From assembly GCA_934254675.1 (NCBI GenBank), contig CAKQLP010000002.1:161641-225640 (forward strand): DNA of 64,000 bases, written 5' to 3'. The notes below the pieces were generated by a model. The model was given only the letters and a program-made list of their open reading frames with translations. It was not told where the DNA came from and made no database searches. Source of the stretch: an uncultured Alphaproteobacteria bacterium (GTDB lineage: Bacteria; Pseudomonadota; Alphaproteobacteria; RF32; CAG-239). Within the stretch, counting starts at the first letter, position 1. Each line of letters opens with the position of its first letter. Positions 43,434 through 53,198 of the stretch are shown piece after piece. Both the position numbers and the translations under genes were made by a program.

Positions 43434-44101
43434 TAGTTTTCTAAACGACGTTGACAAAGAATCCCTTTTATCTGATGCAATCCGTCTTTTTGACAAAGAA
43501 AATAAAAAGATTCTTTTGAAGAAAAAGCTTGAGGTTGCATTCGGATATAAAAGGTCAATAGTCTCTCATAGTTATTGCTATGATTTCTTTGCGGCGTATC
43601 ATTCAAAGCCAGCATGACAAAATGCTTTTCCATATCTTCCGAAAGTAAAAACTTTTTACAGTAGGAAGATATTTTTTTGGCGCTGTGATACGTCAACAAG
43701 TCTTTGACACACCATTCCTTTAATGGAACAGCAAGTTGCTTAAACTGCTCTTCCGGCATATCAAGCAAAGCACTGCTTTCCTCATCCGTTAAAGGAATTT
43801 TCCGAAGCCTTAAACATCCTTGATACAGAGAAAAGACTTTTCCGCCCATCGAAATGATATGTTCATAGAAGTTCCAATTGCGAACCTCATTAAACATAAA
43901 GAACCGGCTTAAAATTCCACGCAATTCTTTTTCTGTCATTCGACCTTTGATCAAGTTACCGCTCCAATCAAGACTTTTATGCCATGAATGCGTCTTGTCA
44001 ACCTGAAACTCATACGCTGTACAAAGTTCCAGAACAACATCTGCTTTCAAAGCACCTTCGCGAGCAAGATCCATTAGAACAAGCTTTTTGAAAAAATTCA
44101 T
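43433..44101 (-). CDS. Hypothetical protein
   Basis: 222 residues from ATG 44101 (a TTG lies two codons upstream). No signal peptide or membrane segment, predicted mostly helical, with cysteines scattered (LELCTAY, YQGCLRL, KEWCVKD, SSYCKKF). Segments such as LVLMDLAREGALKADVVLELC and MEKHFVMLALND suggest a compact cytoplasmic helical domain. No family recognised. It lies alone between tRNA-Ala and the ABC exporter gene. Confidence 0.6.
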   Translation of the reverse strand: MNFFKKLVLMDLAREGALKADVVLELCTAYEFQVDKTHSWHKSLDWSGNLIKGRMTEKELRGILSRFFMFNEVRNWNFYEHIISMGGKVFSLYQGCLRLRKIPLTDEESSALLDMPEEQFKQLAVPLKEWCVKDLLTYHSAKKISSYCKKFLLSEDMEKHFVMLALNDTPQRNHSNNYERLLTFYIRMQPQAFSSKESFYFLCQKDGLHQIKGILCQRRLEN

Positions 44102-44183
44102 ACCCAATAATTTTAATAGTTATACATTAGATAACCCAAATTTACATATTTTTTCTTTTTTTGTCAATATTTTTTAACAAGCT

Positions 44184-45944
44184 TCAGGATAACTGGGCTT
44201 GATATAGTGACGCATAAATGCTATCTGTTTTTGATATAAGCTCTTGATGCGTTCCTGTTTCCACTATTTTTCCATAATTAACCACAACGATTTTGTCTGC
44301 ATTTTTTACTGTGGACAATCTATGCGCAATTACAAAAACAGTTCTGTCCGCCATCAAATTATCAATAGCTTGTTGAACAATGGCTTCAGATTTATTATCC
44401 AACGCTGATGTCGCCTCATCCAATATAACAATAGGTGCATTTTTGATAAAAGCGCGCGCAATAGCAATACGCTGTTTTTGACCGCCGGATAGCAACACAC
44501 CTCTTTCCCCGATTTCTGTATCAAGTCCATTCGGCAATTTTTTTATAAAATCTGTCAGGCAAGCGCAAGAAACAGCATATTCAATGTCTTTTTCCGAGGC
44601 ATTTTCATTACCTAATAAAATATTGCTGCGAATTGTTCCTGAAAATAAAAAGTTATCTTGAAAAACCACAGCCATATTGTCTCTTAAAGACTGCAACGTA
44701 TAATCTCTGATATCCGTTCCATCTATAAGAATTTGTCCCGAAGTCACATCATAAAAACGCGGCAATAAATTAACCATTGTGGTTTTTCCGCCCCCAGAAT
44801 TGCCAACCAATGCAATTGTCTGTCCTTTTTTTATGTCTAAATTGATGTCTTTTAACACCGATTTACCGGATATGTACTCAAAATTAACATTTTTATAAGA
44901 AATACCTCGAGATATCCCTTTTAACTTTTTGGCATTTAACTTGTCCTGAATTTTAGGCGTTTGCTTAATAAGTTCAAAAACACGTTCCATAGCTAATAAG
45001 GCAATTTGCACATTATTAAAATTATTACCAATTCCTTTAATCGGATTGTATAATAAAATCAGGGCCGCAACAAAAGAAACAAAATTGCCGGCTGTTATTT
45101 GATGATGCACAATTAAATAGCTTCCAACCCAAATTACCAAGGCAATTCCCAGTGATACGACAAAATGCATCAAAGGCGAAAGCATACCCGTACGCTGAAC
45201 CATTTTCATGCCTAATTTGAACACCCGATGCAACGTATCGTCAAAGCGATTGTTTTGATAATCATACAAGTTATATGATGATATAATACGATTGCCGCAA
45301 AAACTTTCATTGTAATGAGTCACAATCTCTGCGCTGGTAAACATAGTTTTTTTATTGATGTCTTTAATGCGTTTTCTAACTCTTGTTAAAGGATAGAGAG
45401 CACCAAACAAAACAACCACAGCAATCATAGCCAATTGCCAACTATTATAAAAGAGAACGCAAATTAATGAAATAGAAGAAAAAAAACGTGTCGAAAATTG
45501 TTTTATATTACTTAACAAGCCGCTACAAGCTGAATCGACATCATTATTAAACCGCATTAAGATTGTTCCAGATGTCATTGAATCAAAAAAAGAAGTTTCA
45601 AATTTCATCAATTTTTCAAATAATGAAATCTTCACATCGCTTGCTACTCTGTTTCCAACCCATGTATTTGCAAAATTTGCCGCAAATGTTAATCCCCCCT
45701 GCAACACACTAAATAAGATAATCAACAAAGGTATCCATAGTGTGTTTGTGTTTTTTTCTATCATCATTACATCCATATACGGCTTTAATGCCCATGCAAT
45801 AACAGCATCCAAAGCGCCAACCGGAATGGTTAAGCATATTGCGAGCAACGCCCTGCCCCAATATGGTTTTATAAACGGCCACATTTGGGAGTAATCATAG
45901 ATTATTTGCGTTTTTTTAATTTTATCTTTTAATTTGTTTAACAT
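44184..45944 (-). CDS. MsbA-like ABC exporter (fused membrane and ATPase domains)
   Basis: 586 residues. Six hydrophobic segments over about 25-310 form the exporter membrane domain. The C-terminal ATPase has Walker A GNSGGGKTT, Q-loop VFQDNFLF, signature LSGGQKQR, Walker B VILDEATSALD and H-loop IAHRLS. Half-transporters of this type flip lipid A-core or other lipids across the inner membrane as homodimers, so MsbA is the best guess given kdsA/pagP in the window, but drug or glycolipid export is possible. ATG 45944 follows AAAAGGATAG; an in-frame ATG five codons earlier lies within that region. Confidence 0.88.
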   Translation of the reverse strand: MLNKLKDKIKKTQIIYDYSQMWPFIKPYWGRALLAICLTIPVGALDAVIAWALKPYMDVMMIEKNTNTLWIPLLIILFSVLQGGLTFAANFANTWVGNRVASDVKISLFEKLMKFETSFFDSMTSGTILMRFNNDVDSACSGLLSNIKQFSTRFFSSISLICVLFYNSWQLAMIAVVVLFGALYPLTRVRKRIKDINKKTMFTSAEIVTHYNESFCGNRIISSYNLYDYQNNRFDDTLHRVFKLGMKMVQRTGMLSPLMHFVVSLGIALVIWVGSYLIVHHQITAGNFVSFVAALILLYNPIKGIGNNFNNVQIALLAMERVFELIKQTPKIQDKLNAKKLKGISRGISYKNVNFEYISGKSVLKDINLDIKKGQTIALVGNSGGGKTTMVNLLPRFYDVTSGQILIDGTDIRDYTLQSLRDNMAVVFQDNFLFSGTIRSNILLGNENASEKDIEYAVSCACLTDFIKKLPNGLDTEIGERGVLLSGGQKQRIAIARAFIKNAPIVILDEATSALDNKSEAIVQQAIDNLMADRTVFVIAHRLSTVKNADKIVVVNYGKIVETGTHQELISKTDSIYASLYQAQLS

Positions 45945-46044
45945 TTCTATCCTTTTCATTTTTTAGGATATCATAATAAAATAAACAGAAAAGTAAACAA
46001 TTTGTCATTAGATATAAACGAAAATATTTATCTTTCATTTTTCT

Positions 46045-46083
46045 AAAAAAAATAACAGCCGACCATAAATAGCCAGCTGTTAA
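46045..46083 (-). terminator. Intrinsic terminator after aspS
   Basis: TAACAGC pairs with GCTGTTA (further pairing possible in the loop). Read leftwards it ends in eight T residues. Confidence 0.82.
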
Positions 46084-46099
46084 TGTTATATAGTTAATA

Positions 46100-47857
46100 T
46101 TATTGTTTAATTTCTATATGCAACTCTTTGAGTTGTTGTTCTGTTACAGTGTTTGGCGCTTGCATCATTAAATCTTGCGCTTTTCCATTCAGCGGGAACA
46201 AAATCACATCACGAATAATCGGCTCATCCAACAGTAACATAACCGTGCGGTCAATACCAGGGGCGCAACCCGCGTGCGGCGGCGCTCCATATTTAAACGC
46301 GTTAATCATTCCACCAAATTTATTATCGACAACGCTACGATCATAACCCGCGATTTCAAACGCCCGATACATAATTTCAGGAACATGGTTACGAACCGCA
46401 CCGGAAGCCAGTTCCACACCATTGCAAACCAAATCGTATTGATATGCCAAAATATCAAGCGGATTTTTATTGTTCAGTGCATCCAAACCGCCTTGCGGCA
46501 TAGAAAACGGATTATGCGAAAACTCGACAGCTCCGGTTTCTTCATTTTCTTCATAAAACGGAAAATCGACTACCCAACATAATTTAAAGGTATCTTTTTC
46601 AAACAAATCAAGTTCTTCACCCAATTTATTACGAACTTTGCCGGCAAATTTGTTGATTGTTTTGGCTGAACCGCCCATAAACAAAACAGCATCACCCTCT
46701 TTAACGTCAAACAAGGCTTTCAACTCGGCCATTTTTTCTTCAGAAAAATACTTGGCAATACCTTTGGCTCCATTGTCAGAGAAAGCCACATAAGCCATTC
46801 CGCCAAAACCTTCTTCTTTGGCATAACCATCTAATTTATCGAAGAATGAGCGCGGTTTATTGCCGGCAGCCGGTGCTTTAATGGCGCGAATCTGCTCACC
46901 ATTGGCAACTTTACCATCATAAACGCTGAAACCGGAATTATTGAAAAACGGCGTAGCGTCAACAATAAACAGCGGGTTGCGCAAATCTGGCTTATCACTG
47001 CCATATTTCAACATAGCCTCGCGGAAGGCAATTCTCGGAAACGGAGTTTGCGTCACTGTGCGACCATTGGCAAATTTGTTAAAAATTCCGCCCATTGTGG
47101 TTTCAATAACCTTAAACACGTCTTCTTGTGTTACAAAAGACATTTCCATATCTAACTGATAAAATTCTCCCGGAGAACGATCGGCACGCGGGTCTTCATC
47201 ACGAAAACACGGAGCAATTTGGAAATAGCGGTCAAAACCGGAAACCATCAGCAATTGCTTAAACTGTTGCGGAGCTTGCGGCAAAGCATAAAACTTTCCG
47301 GGATTCAAACGCGACGGCACCAAAAAGTCACGAGCCCCTTCTGGAGAAGACGCAGTTAAAATCGGTGTTTGATATTCGGTAAATCCCTGTTCTGTCATCA
47401 AACGGCGCATTTCGGCAATCACTTTGCAACGCAACAAAATATTATTATGAATACGTTCGCGGCGCAAATCCAAAAAACGATACTTCAGGCGCATTTCTTC
47501 CGGTTCATCACCTTCTCCAAAAACTTGAATCGGCAGAACATCGGCTTCAGAATAAATTTCAACCGCCGAAACTTTAATCTCAATATCTCCGGTCGGCATA
47601 TTTTTATTAACGCTTTCACGCGCCACAACTTCACCATCTATTCCGACCACGCTTTCAACTCTAATATCTTTGATTTTAGCAAACAAATCTGAAGAGCTGT
47701 CAAAAACACATTGAGTTATGCCATAGTGATCGCGCAAATCGACAAAACACAAGTTGCCCAGATTACGCTTGCGATGAATCCAGCCGGCCAATTTAACGTG
47801 TTGCCCGACATCTGCGGCTCTAAGTTGTCCGCAAGTATGCGTCCGATATTCGTTCAT
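46100..47857 (-). CDS. aspS: Aspartyl-tRNA synthetase
   Basis: 585 residues, the long bacterial type. N-terminal OB-fold anticodon-binding domain (HTCGQLRAADVGQHVKLAGWIHRKRNLGN), class II catalytic core with motif 2 FRDEDPRADRSPGEFYQLDMEMSF, a bacterial GAD insertion and motif 3 GCAPGIDRTVMLL. The SPGEFYQLD variant is common in Alphaproteobacteria, where the enzyme is often non-discriminating and works with GatCAB; that cannot be settled here. AGAGGATAT precedes the ATG. Confidence 0.97.
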   Translation of the reverse strand: MNEYRTHTCGQLRAADVGQHVKLAGWIHRKRNLGNLCFVDLRDHYGITQCVFDSSSDLFAKIKDIRVESVVGIDGEVVARESVNKNMPTGDIEIKVSAVEIYSEADVLPIQVFGEGDEPEEMRLKYRFLDLRRERIHNNILLRCKVIAEMRRLMTEQGFTEYQTPILTASSPEGARDFLVPSRLNPGKFYALPQAPQQFKQLLMVSGFDRYFQIAPCFRDEDPRADRSPGEFYQLDMEMSFVTQEDVFKVIETTMGGIFNKFANGRTVTQTPFPRIAFREAMLKYGSDKPDLRNPLFIVDATPFFNNSGFSVYDGKVANGEQIRAIKAPAAGNKPRSFFDKLDGYAKEEGFGGMAYVAFSDNGAKGIAKYFSEEKMAELKALFDVKEGDAVLFMGGSAKTINKFAGKVRNKLGEELDLFEKDTFKLCWVVDFPFYEENEETGAVEFSHNPFSMPQGGLDALNNKNPLDILAYQYDLVCNGVELASGAVRNHVPEIMYRAFEIAGYDRSVVDNKFGGMINAFKYGAPPHAGCAPGIDRTVMLLLDEPIIRDVILFPLNGKAQDLMMQAPNTVTEQQLKELHIEIKQ

Positions 47858-47873
47858 TATATCCTCTTATTAA

Positions 47874-47901
47874 ATTATAACTTTATTTGTTCTAAAGCCA
47901 A
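47874..47901 (-). promoter_or_regulatory. aspS promoter
   Basis: On the minus strand TTGGCT (47896-47901), a 16-bp spacer and TATAAT (47874-47879), 16 bp before the aspS ATG. Confidence 0.6.
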
Positions 47902-47977
47902 ATTTAAAGAAAATCAATCACAAATTAAAAAAATCTTAATTAATCTGCGTTATTTTACGCTTTATGGAGAATTTAGA

Positions 47978-49141
47978 ATGCTTTTAATAGACACAACTGA
48001 AAAATTGCAACAATTTTGCACTATCTTGAATAATCAAACTTTTATTACTGTTGATTCGGAATTTATCCGTGAAAAAACATATTATCCTAAACTTTGCTTA
48101 TTGCAAATCGGTTATGACGGTGACGCCGCCATTATTGATCCTTTGTCCGAAAATTTAGATTTATCTCCTTTTTTTAACATATTGGACAATCCAAACATTG
48201 TAAAAGTTTTTCACGCCGGACGTCAAGATATTGAAATTTTTTATAACATAACCGGACGGATTCCGCAAAATGTGTTTGACACGCAAATTGCCGCTATGGT
48301 CTGTGGTTTTCCGGACAACATCGGTTATGGTAATTTGGTGCAAGCCATTACCGGAGTTGAACTTGATAAATCTTGCCGTTTAACAGATTGGAGCATTCGC
48401 CCTCTTGATGAAAATCAGCTTGGCTACGCCCTGCATGACGTGACTTATTTGGTGGACTGCTACAAGTTTTTAAACGACAAAATGCGTAAAGAAGGTCGTT
48501 TGGACTGGATTAAAGATGAAACAGCCGCACTTTGTGATGAAAATTGCTATCATATTGTACCGGAAAACGCTTGGCAACGCATACGACACAACGTGCACAG
48601 CCAGCATTTTCTTTCAGCCTTAAAATATTTGGCGCAATGGCGGGAAGAACGCGCCCAAAAACACAACACACCGCGTTCAGGAATTCTTAAAGACGATGTA
48701 CTGTTAAATTTGGCCAGTTCTTTTCCTAAAACACAGGAAGATTTAAAGCAAGTTCGCAACCTTAAACCGGAAATTGCCAAAGGTAAATTGGGACAAGAAA
48801 TTTTAGATGCTTTGCAAATGGCTCGACAAAATCCTATTTCTACCGATATTTGCCGAAAGGACCGCAAAAGTGAAGTTTCTGTACCTAATCACGAGCAAAG
48901 TTTGTTTGAAATGCTACGGCTATTGTTGAAAATTAAAAGCCAAGAACATGGTGTTTCCGCCCGTTTGATTGCCTCGGACGCTGACTTGCGCTTTATTATC
49001 TTAAATCAACCGCAAAACACTCCGGCAATGCAAGGCTGGCGATTTGAGGTTTTCGGCGCCGACGCGCAAAAGCTCTGCCGCGGCAAACTCGCCATTTCTT
49101 ACAATCCCACAAAAAAGTGTATAGATGTAAAAGAAGTGTGA
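47978..49141 (+). CDS. rnd: Ribonuclease D
   Basis: 387 residues. DEDDy 3'-5' exonuclease: TVDSEFIREKTYYPKLCLLQIG (first acidic pair), FHAGRQDIEIF (second Asp), and LGYALHDVTYLVDCY (Tyr/Asp of motif III). An HRDC domain follows (FLSALKYLAQWREERAQKHNTPRSGILKDD). It trims tRNA 3' ends. ATG 47978 is chosen because TGGAGA lies about 8 bp before it; the frame is open further upstream into the aspS region but without coding character. Confidence 0.94.
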   Translation: MLLIDTTEKLQQFCTILNNQTFITVDSEFIREKTYYPKLCLLQIGYDGDAAIIDPLSENLDLSPFFNILDNPNIVKVFHAGRQDIEIFYNITGRIPQNVFDTQIAAMVCGFPDNIGYGNLVQAITGVELDKSCRLTDWSIRPLDENQLGYALHDVTYLVDCYKFLNDKMRKEGRLDWIKDETAALCDENCYHIVPENAWQRIRHNVHSQHFLSALKYLAQWREERAQKHNTPRSGILKDDVLLNLASSFPKTQEDLKQVRNLKPEIAKGKLGQEILDALQMARQNPISTDICRKDRKSEVSVPNHEQSLFEMLRLLLKIKSQEHGVSARLIASDADLRFIILNQPQNTPAMQGWRFEVFGADAQKLCRGKLAISYNPTKKCIDVKEV

Positions 49142-49157
49142 TATTTTGAAAAAAACA

Positions 49158-49196
49158 ATCAAGCGGGTATGTTCAGCCAAACATACCCGCTTAAAT
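49158..49196. terminator. Strong hairpin between the convergent rnd and kinase genes
   Basis: AAGCGGGTATGTT pairs with AACATACCCGCTT (13 bp, six-base loop). A T run lies a few bases off on the minus-strand side, so it probably ends the leftward operon. Confidence 0.7.
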
Positions 49197-49235
49197 GTAT
49201 AATTCAAACACAACTCTCTTTACCTTTATAGTTAT

Positions 49236-50126
49236 TTACACCGAATGCAAATAACGAGACAAACGAAAGTATTGGCGTAAGCTCCAAAGAAAACACATTT
49301 CTTTGCGTAAGTTGCTGTGTTTTTGCTTATTTGTTAAACGTCGGCATAAATGATTAAGATAAAACATCTGCACACCATAAAGCCAATATCTTTGACTAAC
49401 CGGTTCATCAAACAAAGATAAACTCATTTGCCGTAATTTTTGAAAATGCTGTAAATTGCCAAACAACCCTCTAAAACCGCAAAGTTGTAAAAATAAATAG
49501 CAAATATCTTCTATCTCATAGCCATAGCGTATTTGTTCAAAATCTACTATAAATGTCTGAGCTTTTTCATCAATTAAAATATTATTTCTGGTTAAATCTC
49601 CATGGATAAAAGCATTGCTTGGTTCTAAACAAACAAGTTCAGATAAAATCGGCCGCCAGAAATATTTATCAATCATTTTACCGCTAAAACTTTTATCATT
49701 TTTTAAATATGATGTTATTTGCTTTATCATCTCCGGCATATTCTGCTGTACTTTTATAAAATCTTTAGATAAAACACATGACTGCATTTGTGAATAGCTT
49801 TTTTTTAATTTTTCAAACAATTCCGGTGTACAATCCGAATAACGCAGTTTATGTCCGTTAACAAAAGGCATTGCCAATAAATAAAACTCGTCAAAATTTT
49901 CTTGCTCCAAGGGATAAATAAAATTCAACTGCGTTAAAATGGATTTTATTTGTAAATAAGATTTTTGAGACACTAACAGCTTTAGAAAAAATTTATTCTC
50001 ATGTGTTTCCACATAAAAATTATAAGAACTTCCACCGGCGTAAATCTCCTTAATAGATGTCATATGCGGAAAAATTTGATTTTTTTGTAAAAAATCACAA
50101 AGCTTTTCACTTCTATCAAATTTCAT
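49236..50126 (-). CDS. Aminoglycoside phosphotransferase/choline kinase-fold protein
   Basis: 296 residues. Protein-kinase-like fold of the APH family: catalytic loop FIHGDLTRNNIL (HGDxxxxN) and metal-binding IVDFEQIRYGYEIEDI (DFE). The N-lobe has FFLKLLV with the ATP-binding Lys. Members phosphorylate small molecules (choline, aminoglycosides, sugars, thiamine); the substrate is not evident and antibiotic resistance should not be assumed. Its ATG abuts the pheA stop, so it is the last gene of the operon. Confidence 0.8.
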   Translation of the reverse strand: MKFDRSEKLCDFLQKNQIFPHMTSIKEIYAGGSSYNFYVETHENKFFLKLLVSQKSYLQIKSILTQLNFIYPLEQENFDEFYLLAMPFVNGHKLRYSDCTPELFEKLKKSYSQMQSCVLSKDFIKVQQNMPEMIKQITSYLKNDKSFSGKMIDKYFWRPILSELVCLEPSNAFIHGDLTRNNILIDEKAQTFIVDFEQIRYGYEIEDICYLFLQLCGFRGLFGNLQHFQKLRQMSLSLFDEPVSQRYWLYGVQMFYLNHLCRRLTNKQKHSNLRKEMCFLWSLRQYFRLSRYLHSV

Positions 50127-50963
50127 TTACTTGCTTTCCCTATATGAATGTGCTTTATAACAACCTAAAATTTTATATTCCTCCGAAAAAAATTTTAATT
50201 CCTCCATTGCGTATTTTAGAGACTTGGAAGCAACATGTTGTTCAACTTCAATATAAAATTGGGCTGAAAAGAAATGCCCGTTCAACAAATAACTTTCCAA
50301 TTTACATATATTAACGCCATTTGTCGCAAATCCACCCAACACTTTGTATAAAGCAGCCGGAATATGTTTGGTGATAAACACAATTGATGTTATAAATTTG
50401 CCGCCATCGTCAACCGGCGTCACCTCATCTTTTTGCATTATTAAAAAACGGGTTGTGTTATTATCGGCGTTTTCAATATTTGATGCCAGAACTTGCAAAC
50501 CATAAATTTCCGCTGCCAATTTAGACGCTATCGCAGCCTTTGTTTTATCTTGCTCTTGGGCAATTTTTTCGCAAGATTTTGCCGTGTCGATGCGGTTTAA
50601 GGCCTTAATATTATACTTATGCAAAAATTCAGAACATTGCGCCAAAGCCTGTGGATGTGAAGCGGCGCTCACAATGTCTTCTAATTTGGCTCCTTTAACG
50701 CCAATCAGTTGATGTTCAACTCGTAAAAAATGTTCGCCCACAATATGCAAGCCGGCTTTAGGCAATAAAAAATGAACGTCCGTCACTCTTCCGGCGTTGG
50801 AATTTTCAACCGGAATCACAGCCTTATCGACACTGCCATTTTTTACCAGATCCAGTGCAATATCAAAAGTATCGCACGGAACATATTCTTGGTTTGGGAA
50901 AAGCTGTTGGCATGCAATATGAGAATATGCTCCCGGCGCGCCTTGATATGCAACTTTTAACAT
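50127..50963 (-). CDS. pheA: Prephenate dehydratase
   Basis: 278 residues. Monofunctional enzyme of phenylalanine synthesis turning prephenate into phenylpyruvate. Family motifs: YQGAPGAYSHIACQQLFP, VIPVENSNAGRV, and the TRF motif in NNTTRFLIMQKD, followed by a C-terminal ACT domain (SIVFITKHIPAALYKVLGGF...NICKLES) for feedback control by phenylalanine. AGGAAATGAA precedes the ATG. It lies 8 bp after parC. Confidence 0.95.
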   Translation of the reverse strand: MLKVAYQGAPGAYSHIACQQLFPNQEYVPCDTFDIALDLVKNGSVDKAVIPVENSNAGRVTDVHFLLPKAGLHIVGEHFLRVEHQLIGVKGAKLEDIVSAASHPQALAQCSEFLHKYNIKALNRIDTAKSCEKIAQEQDKTKAAIASKLAAEIYGLQVLASNIENADNNTTRFLIMQKDEVTPVDDGGKFITSIVFITKHIPAALYKVLGGFATNGVNICKLESYLLNGHFFSAQFYIEVEQHVASKSLKYAMEELKFFSEEYKILGCYKAHSYRESK

Positions 50964-50971
50964 TTCATTTC

Positions 50972-53191
50972 CTACTTCAAAAATTTATTTGTCTTTGGAA
51001 AACCAAACGGAACAACCTTGCCAATCTGAGCTCTATGTCCCAACCATGTGATAAGATCTTTTTCCGTGCTTATTCCGCCGGCTCGGTTATAACTGAATCC
51101 GTCTTCGCCGTTAAAGATTTGAATATCCGATATAGTGCCGTCTTTATACTTTTGCAACAATACCCCGTGACCACGCGCCATTGTCGGAATTTCTTCTGCC
51201 TTAAACACAAGCAGACGTCTGTTTTCACCAACAACCGCCACATAATCACCAGTCATTTTCAGGCAGAATTTCATATTTTCATCATCGGCCACGTTCATAA
51301 TTTTGCGACCATTGCGCGTTTGTGCCAAAATGTGATTTTCATCAACAATAAAACCATATCCCTTGTCAGATGCAATCAAATAGTTGGCACCTTGTTCATA
51401 CACAAACATTGCCGTAACTTCATCGTTGTTGGCCAAATCAATCATCAAACGAACCGGCTGACCAAATCCCCTGCCGCTTGGAATGTCTTTAGCGGCAATA
51501 TTAAAGAACTTACCTTTATTATCCAACAACACAATTTTATCCGTGGTTTGCGCGTGTAAAGCATAAAGCAAGGCGTCATCATCCTTAAACTTGAAATCAT
51601 CATTCAAATCTGCGTGACCTTTAATGCAACGTATCCACCCTTTTTGCGATAAAATAACCGTAATCGGCTCTTTTTCAATCAAGGCCTCCATCGGCACGTC
51701 TATATCCGTCGGAGCCTCGGCAAACTCTGTGCGACGGCGTCCAAGTGCCGTTTTTTTACTGTATTTATCTTTTGTCTTTTTAATTTCTTCGGCGATGGCT
51801 TTCCAGCGTTGATTTTCATCATTATGCAAAATTTCCAACTTGGCTTTTTCTTCCAATAAATCAGAATGTTCCGAATTGATTTGTTCCTCGTCCAGCTTGC
51901 GTAAATTCCGCAGTTTCATATTCAAAATAGCTTCGGCTTGATTATCGGTTAGCTTAAATTCCCCCATCATAACTTTTTTAGGCTCGTCTTCTTCACGAAT
52001 AATGCGGATAATTTCATCCAAATTCAGATAAGCAACCAAATAGCCTTCCAAAATTTCCAAACGCGCGTTAATTTTACTCAAACGAAACTTGATTTTGCGC
52101 AACAAAACCGCGTTACGATGCACCAAATAGTCGTGTAAAACTTCTTTGATGCTCATCACTCTCGGTACGCAATCCAAATCCAACACGTTCATATTCATGT
52201 TAAACTTGGCTTCCAAGTCGGTTTGACGGAACAATTGTTCCATCAACATCGCCGCGTCAACCGTACGATTTTTAGGTTCTAAAACAATACGCACATCTTG
52301 CGCCGATTCATCTCTCACATCACTCAAAAACGGCAATTTTTTATTCAGCAGAAGTTCGGCAATTTTTTCTATCAACTTAGATTTAATAACTTGATACGGA
52401 ATTTCCGTCACCACAATCTGATATTGTCCGTGTCCCAAATCTTCGGTTGTCCACTTGGCGCGGATACGGAAACTGCCCTTGCCTTGCTTATAATTGTTCA
52501 AAATTGTGTCAAATGAATCAATAATCACGCCGCCGGTCGGAAAATCAGGACCTTTCAAGCGACGCACCAATGGTTCGTCATCACAATCCGGATTTTCTAT
52601 CAAATACAGCAAAGCGTCGCTGATTTCGCTTAAATTATGCGGTGGAATATTGGTGGCCATACCCACGGCAATTCCCATAGAACCATTGCATAACAGGTTT
52701 GGCACCATTGCCGGCATAACTACCGGTTCGCTGTCTTCACCATCGTATGTATCCATAAAATCAACGGCATCGTCATTCAAGCCATCCATCAAATCCATGG
52801 CAAACTCGGTTAAACGCGCTTCGGTATAACGCATTGCCGCCGCGCCGTCACCATCAATATTGCCAAAGTTACCTTGCCCGTCAACCAAGGGATAGCGCAC
52901 CGAAAAATCTTGCGCCAAACGCACCATTGCGCCATAAACCGCCGTGTCGCCGTGTGGGTGGTATTTACCAATCACATCACCAACCACGCGCGCGCATTTT
53001 TTAAAGCCGTTTTTAGGGTCCAAATGCAGTTGACGCATAGCATACATCAAACGGCGATGCACAGGTTTCAAACCATCGCGCACATCTGGAAGCGAACGTG
53101 AAACAATGGTTGACATAGCGTACGACAAATAACGTTTGCTTAATTCTTCACCTAATTGCACATCTTTAATTTTGGCAGTTTCTTCAACCAT
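50972..53191 (-). CDS. parC: DNA topoisomerase IV subunit A
   Basis: 739 residues. Type IIA topoisomerase subunit that decatenates chromosomes with ParE. The active-site Tyr is in AAMRYTEARLT, the winged-helix start is PDVRDGLKPVHRR, and the quinolone region reads KYHPHGDTAVYGAMVRLAQ, with Thr where E. coli ParC has Ser80. The short C-terminal domain and total length separate it from GyrA (which also has a full GyrA-box set). GTAGGTG precedes the ATG. recO lies 7 bp upstream. Confidence 0.93.
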   Translation of the reverse strand: MVEETAKIKDVQLGEELSKRYLSYAMSTIVSRSLPDVRDGLKPVHRRLMYAMRQLHLDPKNGFKKCARVVGDVIGKYHPHGDTAVYGAMVRLAQDFSVRYPLVDGQGNFGNIDGDGAAAMRYTEARLTEFAMDLMDGLNDDAVDFMDTYDGEDSEPVVMPAMVPNLLCNGSMGIAVGMATNIPPHNLSEISDALLYLIENPDCDDEPLVRRLKGPDFPTGGVIIDSFDTILNNYKQGKGSFRIRAKWTTEDLGHGQYQIVVTEIPYQVIKSKLIEKIAELLLNKKLPFLSDVRDESAQDVRIVLEPKNRTVDAAMLMEQLFRQTDLEAKFNMNMNVLDLDCVPRVMSIKEVLHDYLVHRNAVLLRKIKFRLSKINARLEILEGYLVAYLNLDEIIRIIREEDEPKKVMMGEFKLTDNQAEAILNMKLRNLRKLDEEQINSEHSDLLEEKAKLEILHNDENQRWKAIAEEIKKTKDKYSKKTALGRRRTEFAEAPTDIDVPMEALIEKEPITVILSQKGWIRCIKGHADLNDDFKFKDDDALLYALHAQTTDKIVLLDNKGKFFNIAAKDIPSGRGFGQPVRLMIDLANNDEVTAMFVYEQGANYLIASDKGYGFIVDENHILAQTRNGRKIMNVADDENMKFCLKMTGDYVAVVGENRRLLVFKAEEIPTMARGHGVLLQKYKDGTISDIQIFNGEDGFSYNRAGGISTEKDLITWLGHRAQIGKVVPFGFPKTNKFLK

Positions 53192-53198
53192 TTTTCAC

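Noticed and set aside
43387..43617. Rightward frame beginning MFKKILPTFFIGSIFF
   Set aside because: It is antisense to the hypothetical gene at 43433-44101 and its start lies in a terminator hairpin; no ribosome binding site.
49236..50126. Aminoglycoside resistance gene
   Set aside because: Only the general kinase fold is visible; the operon context (pheA, parC) and lack of specific similarity give no support for antibiotic modification.
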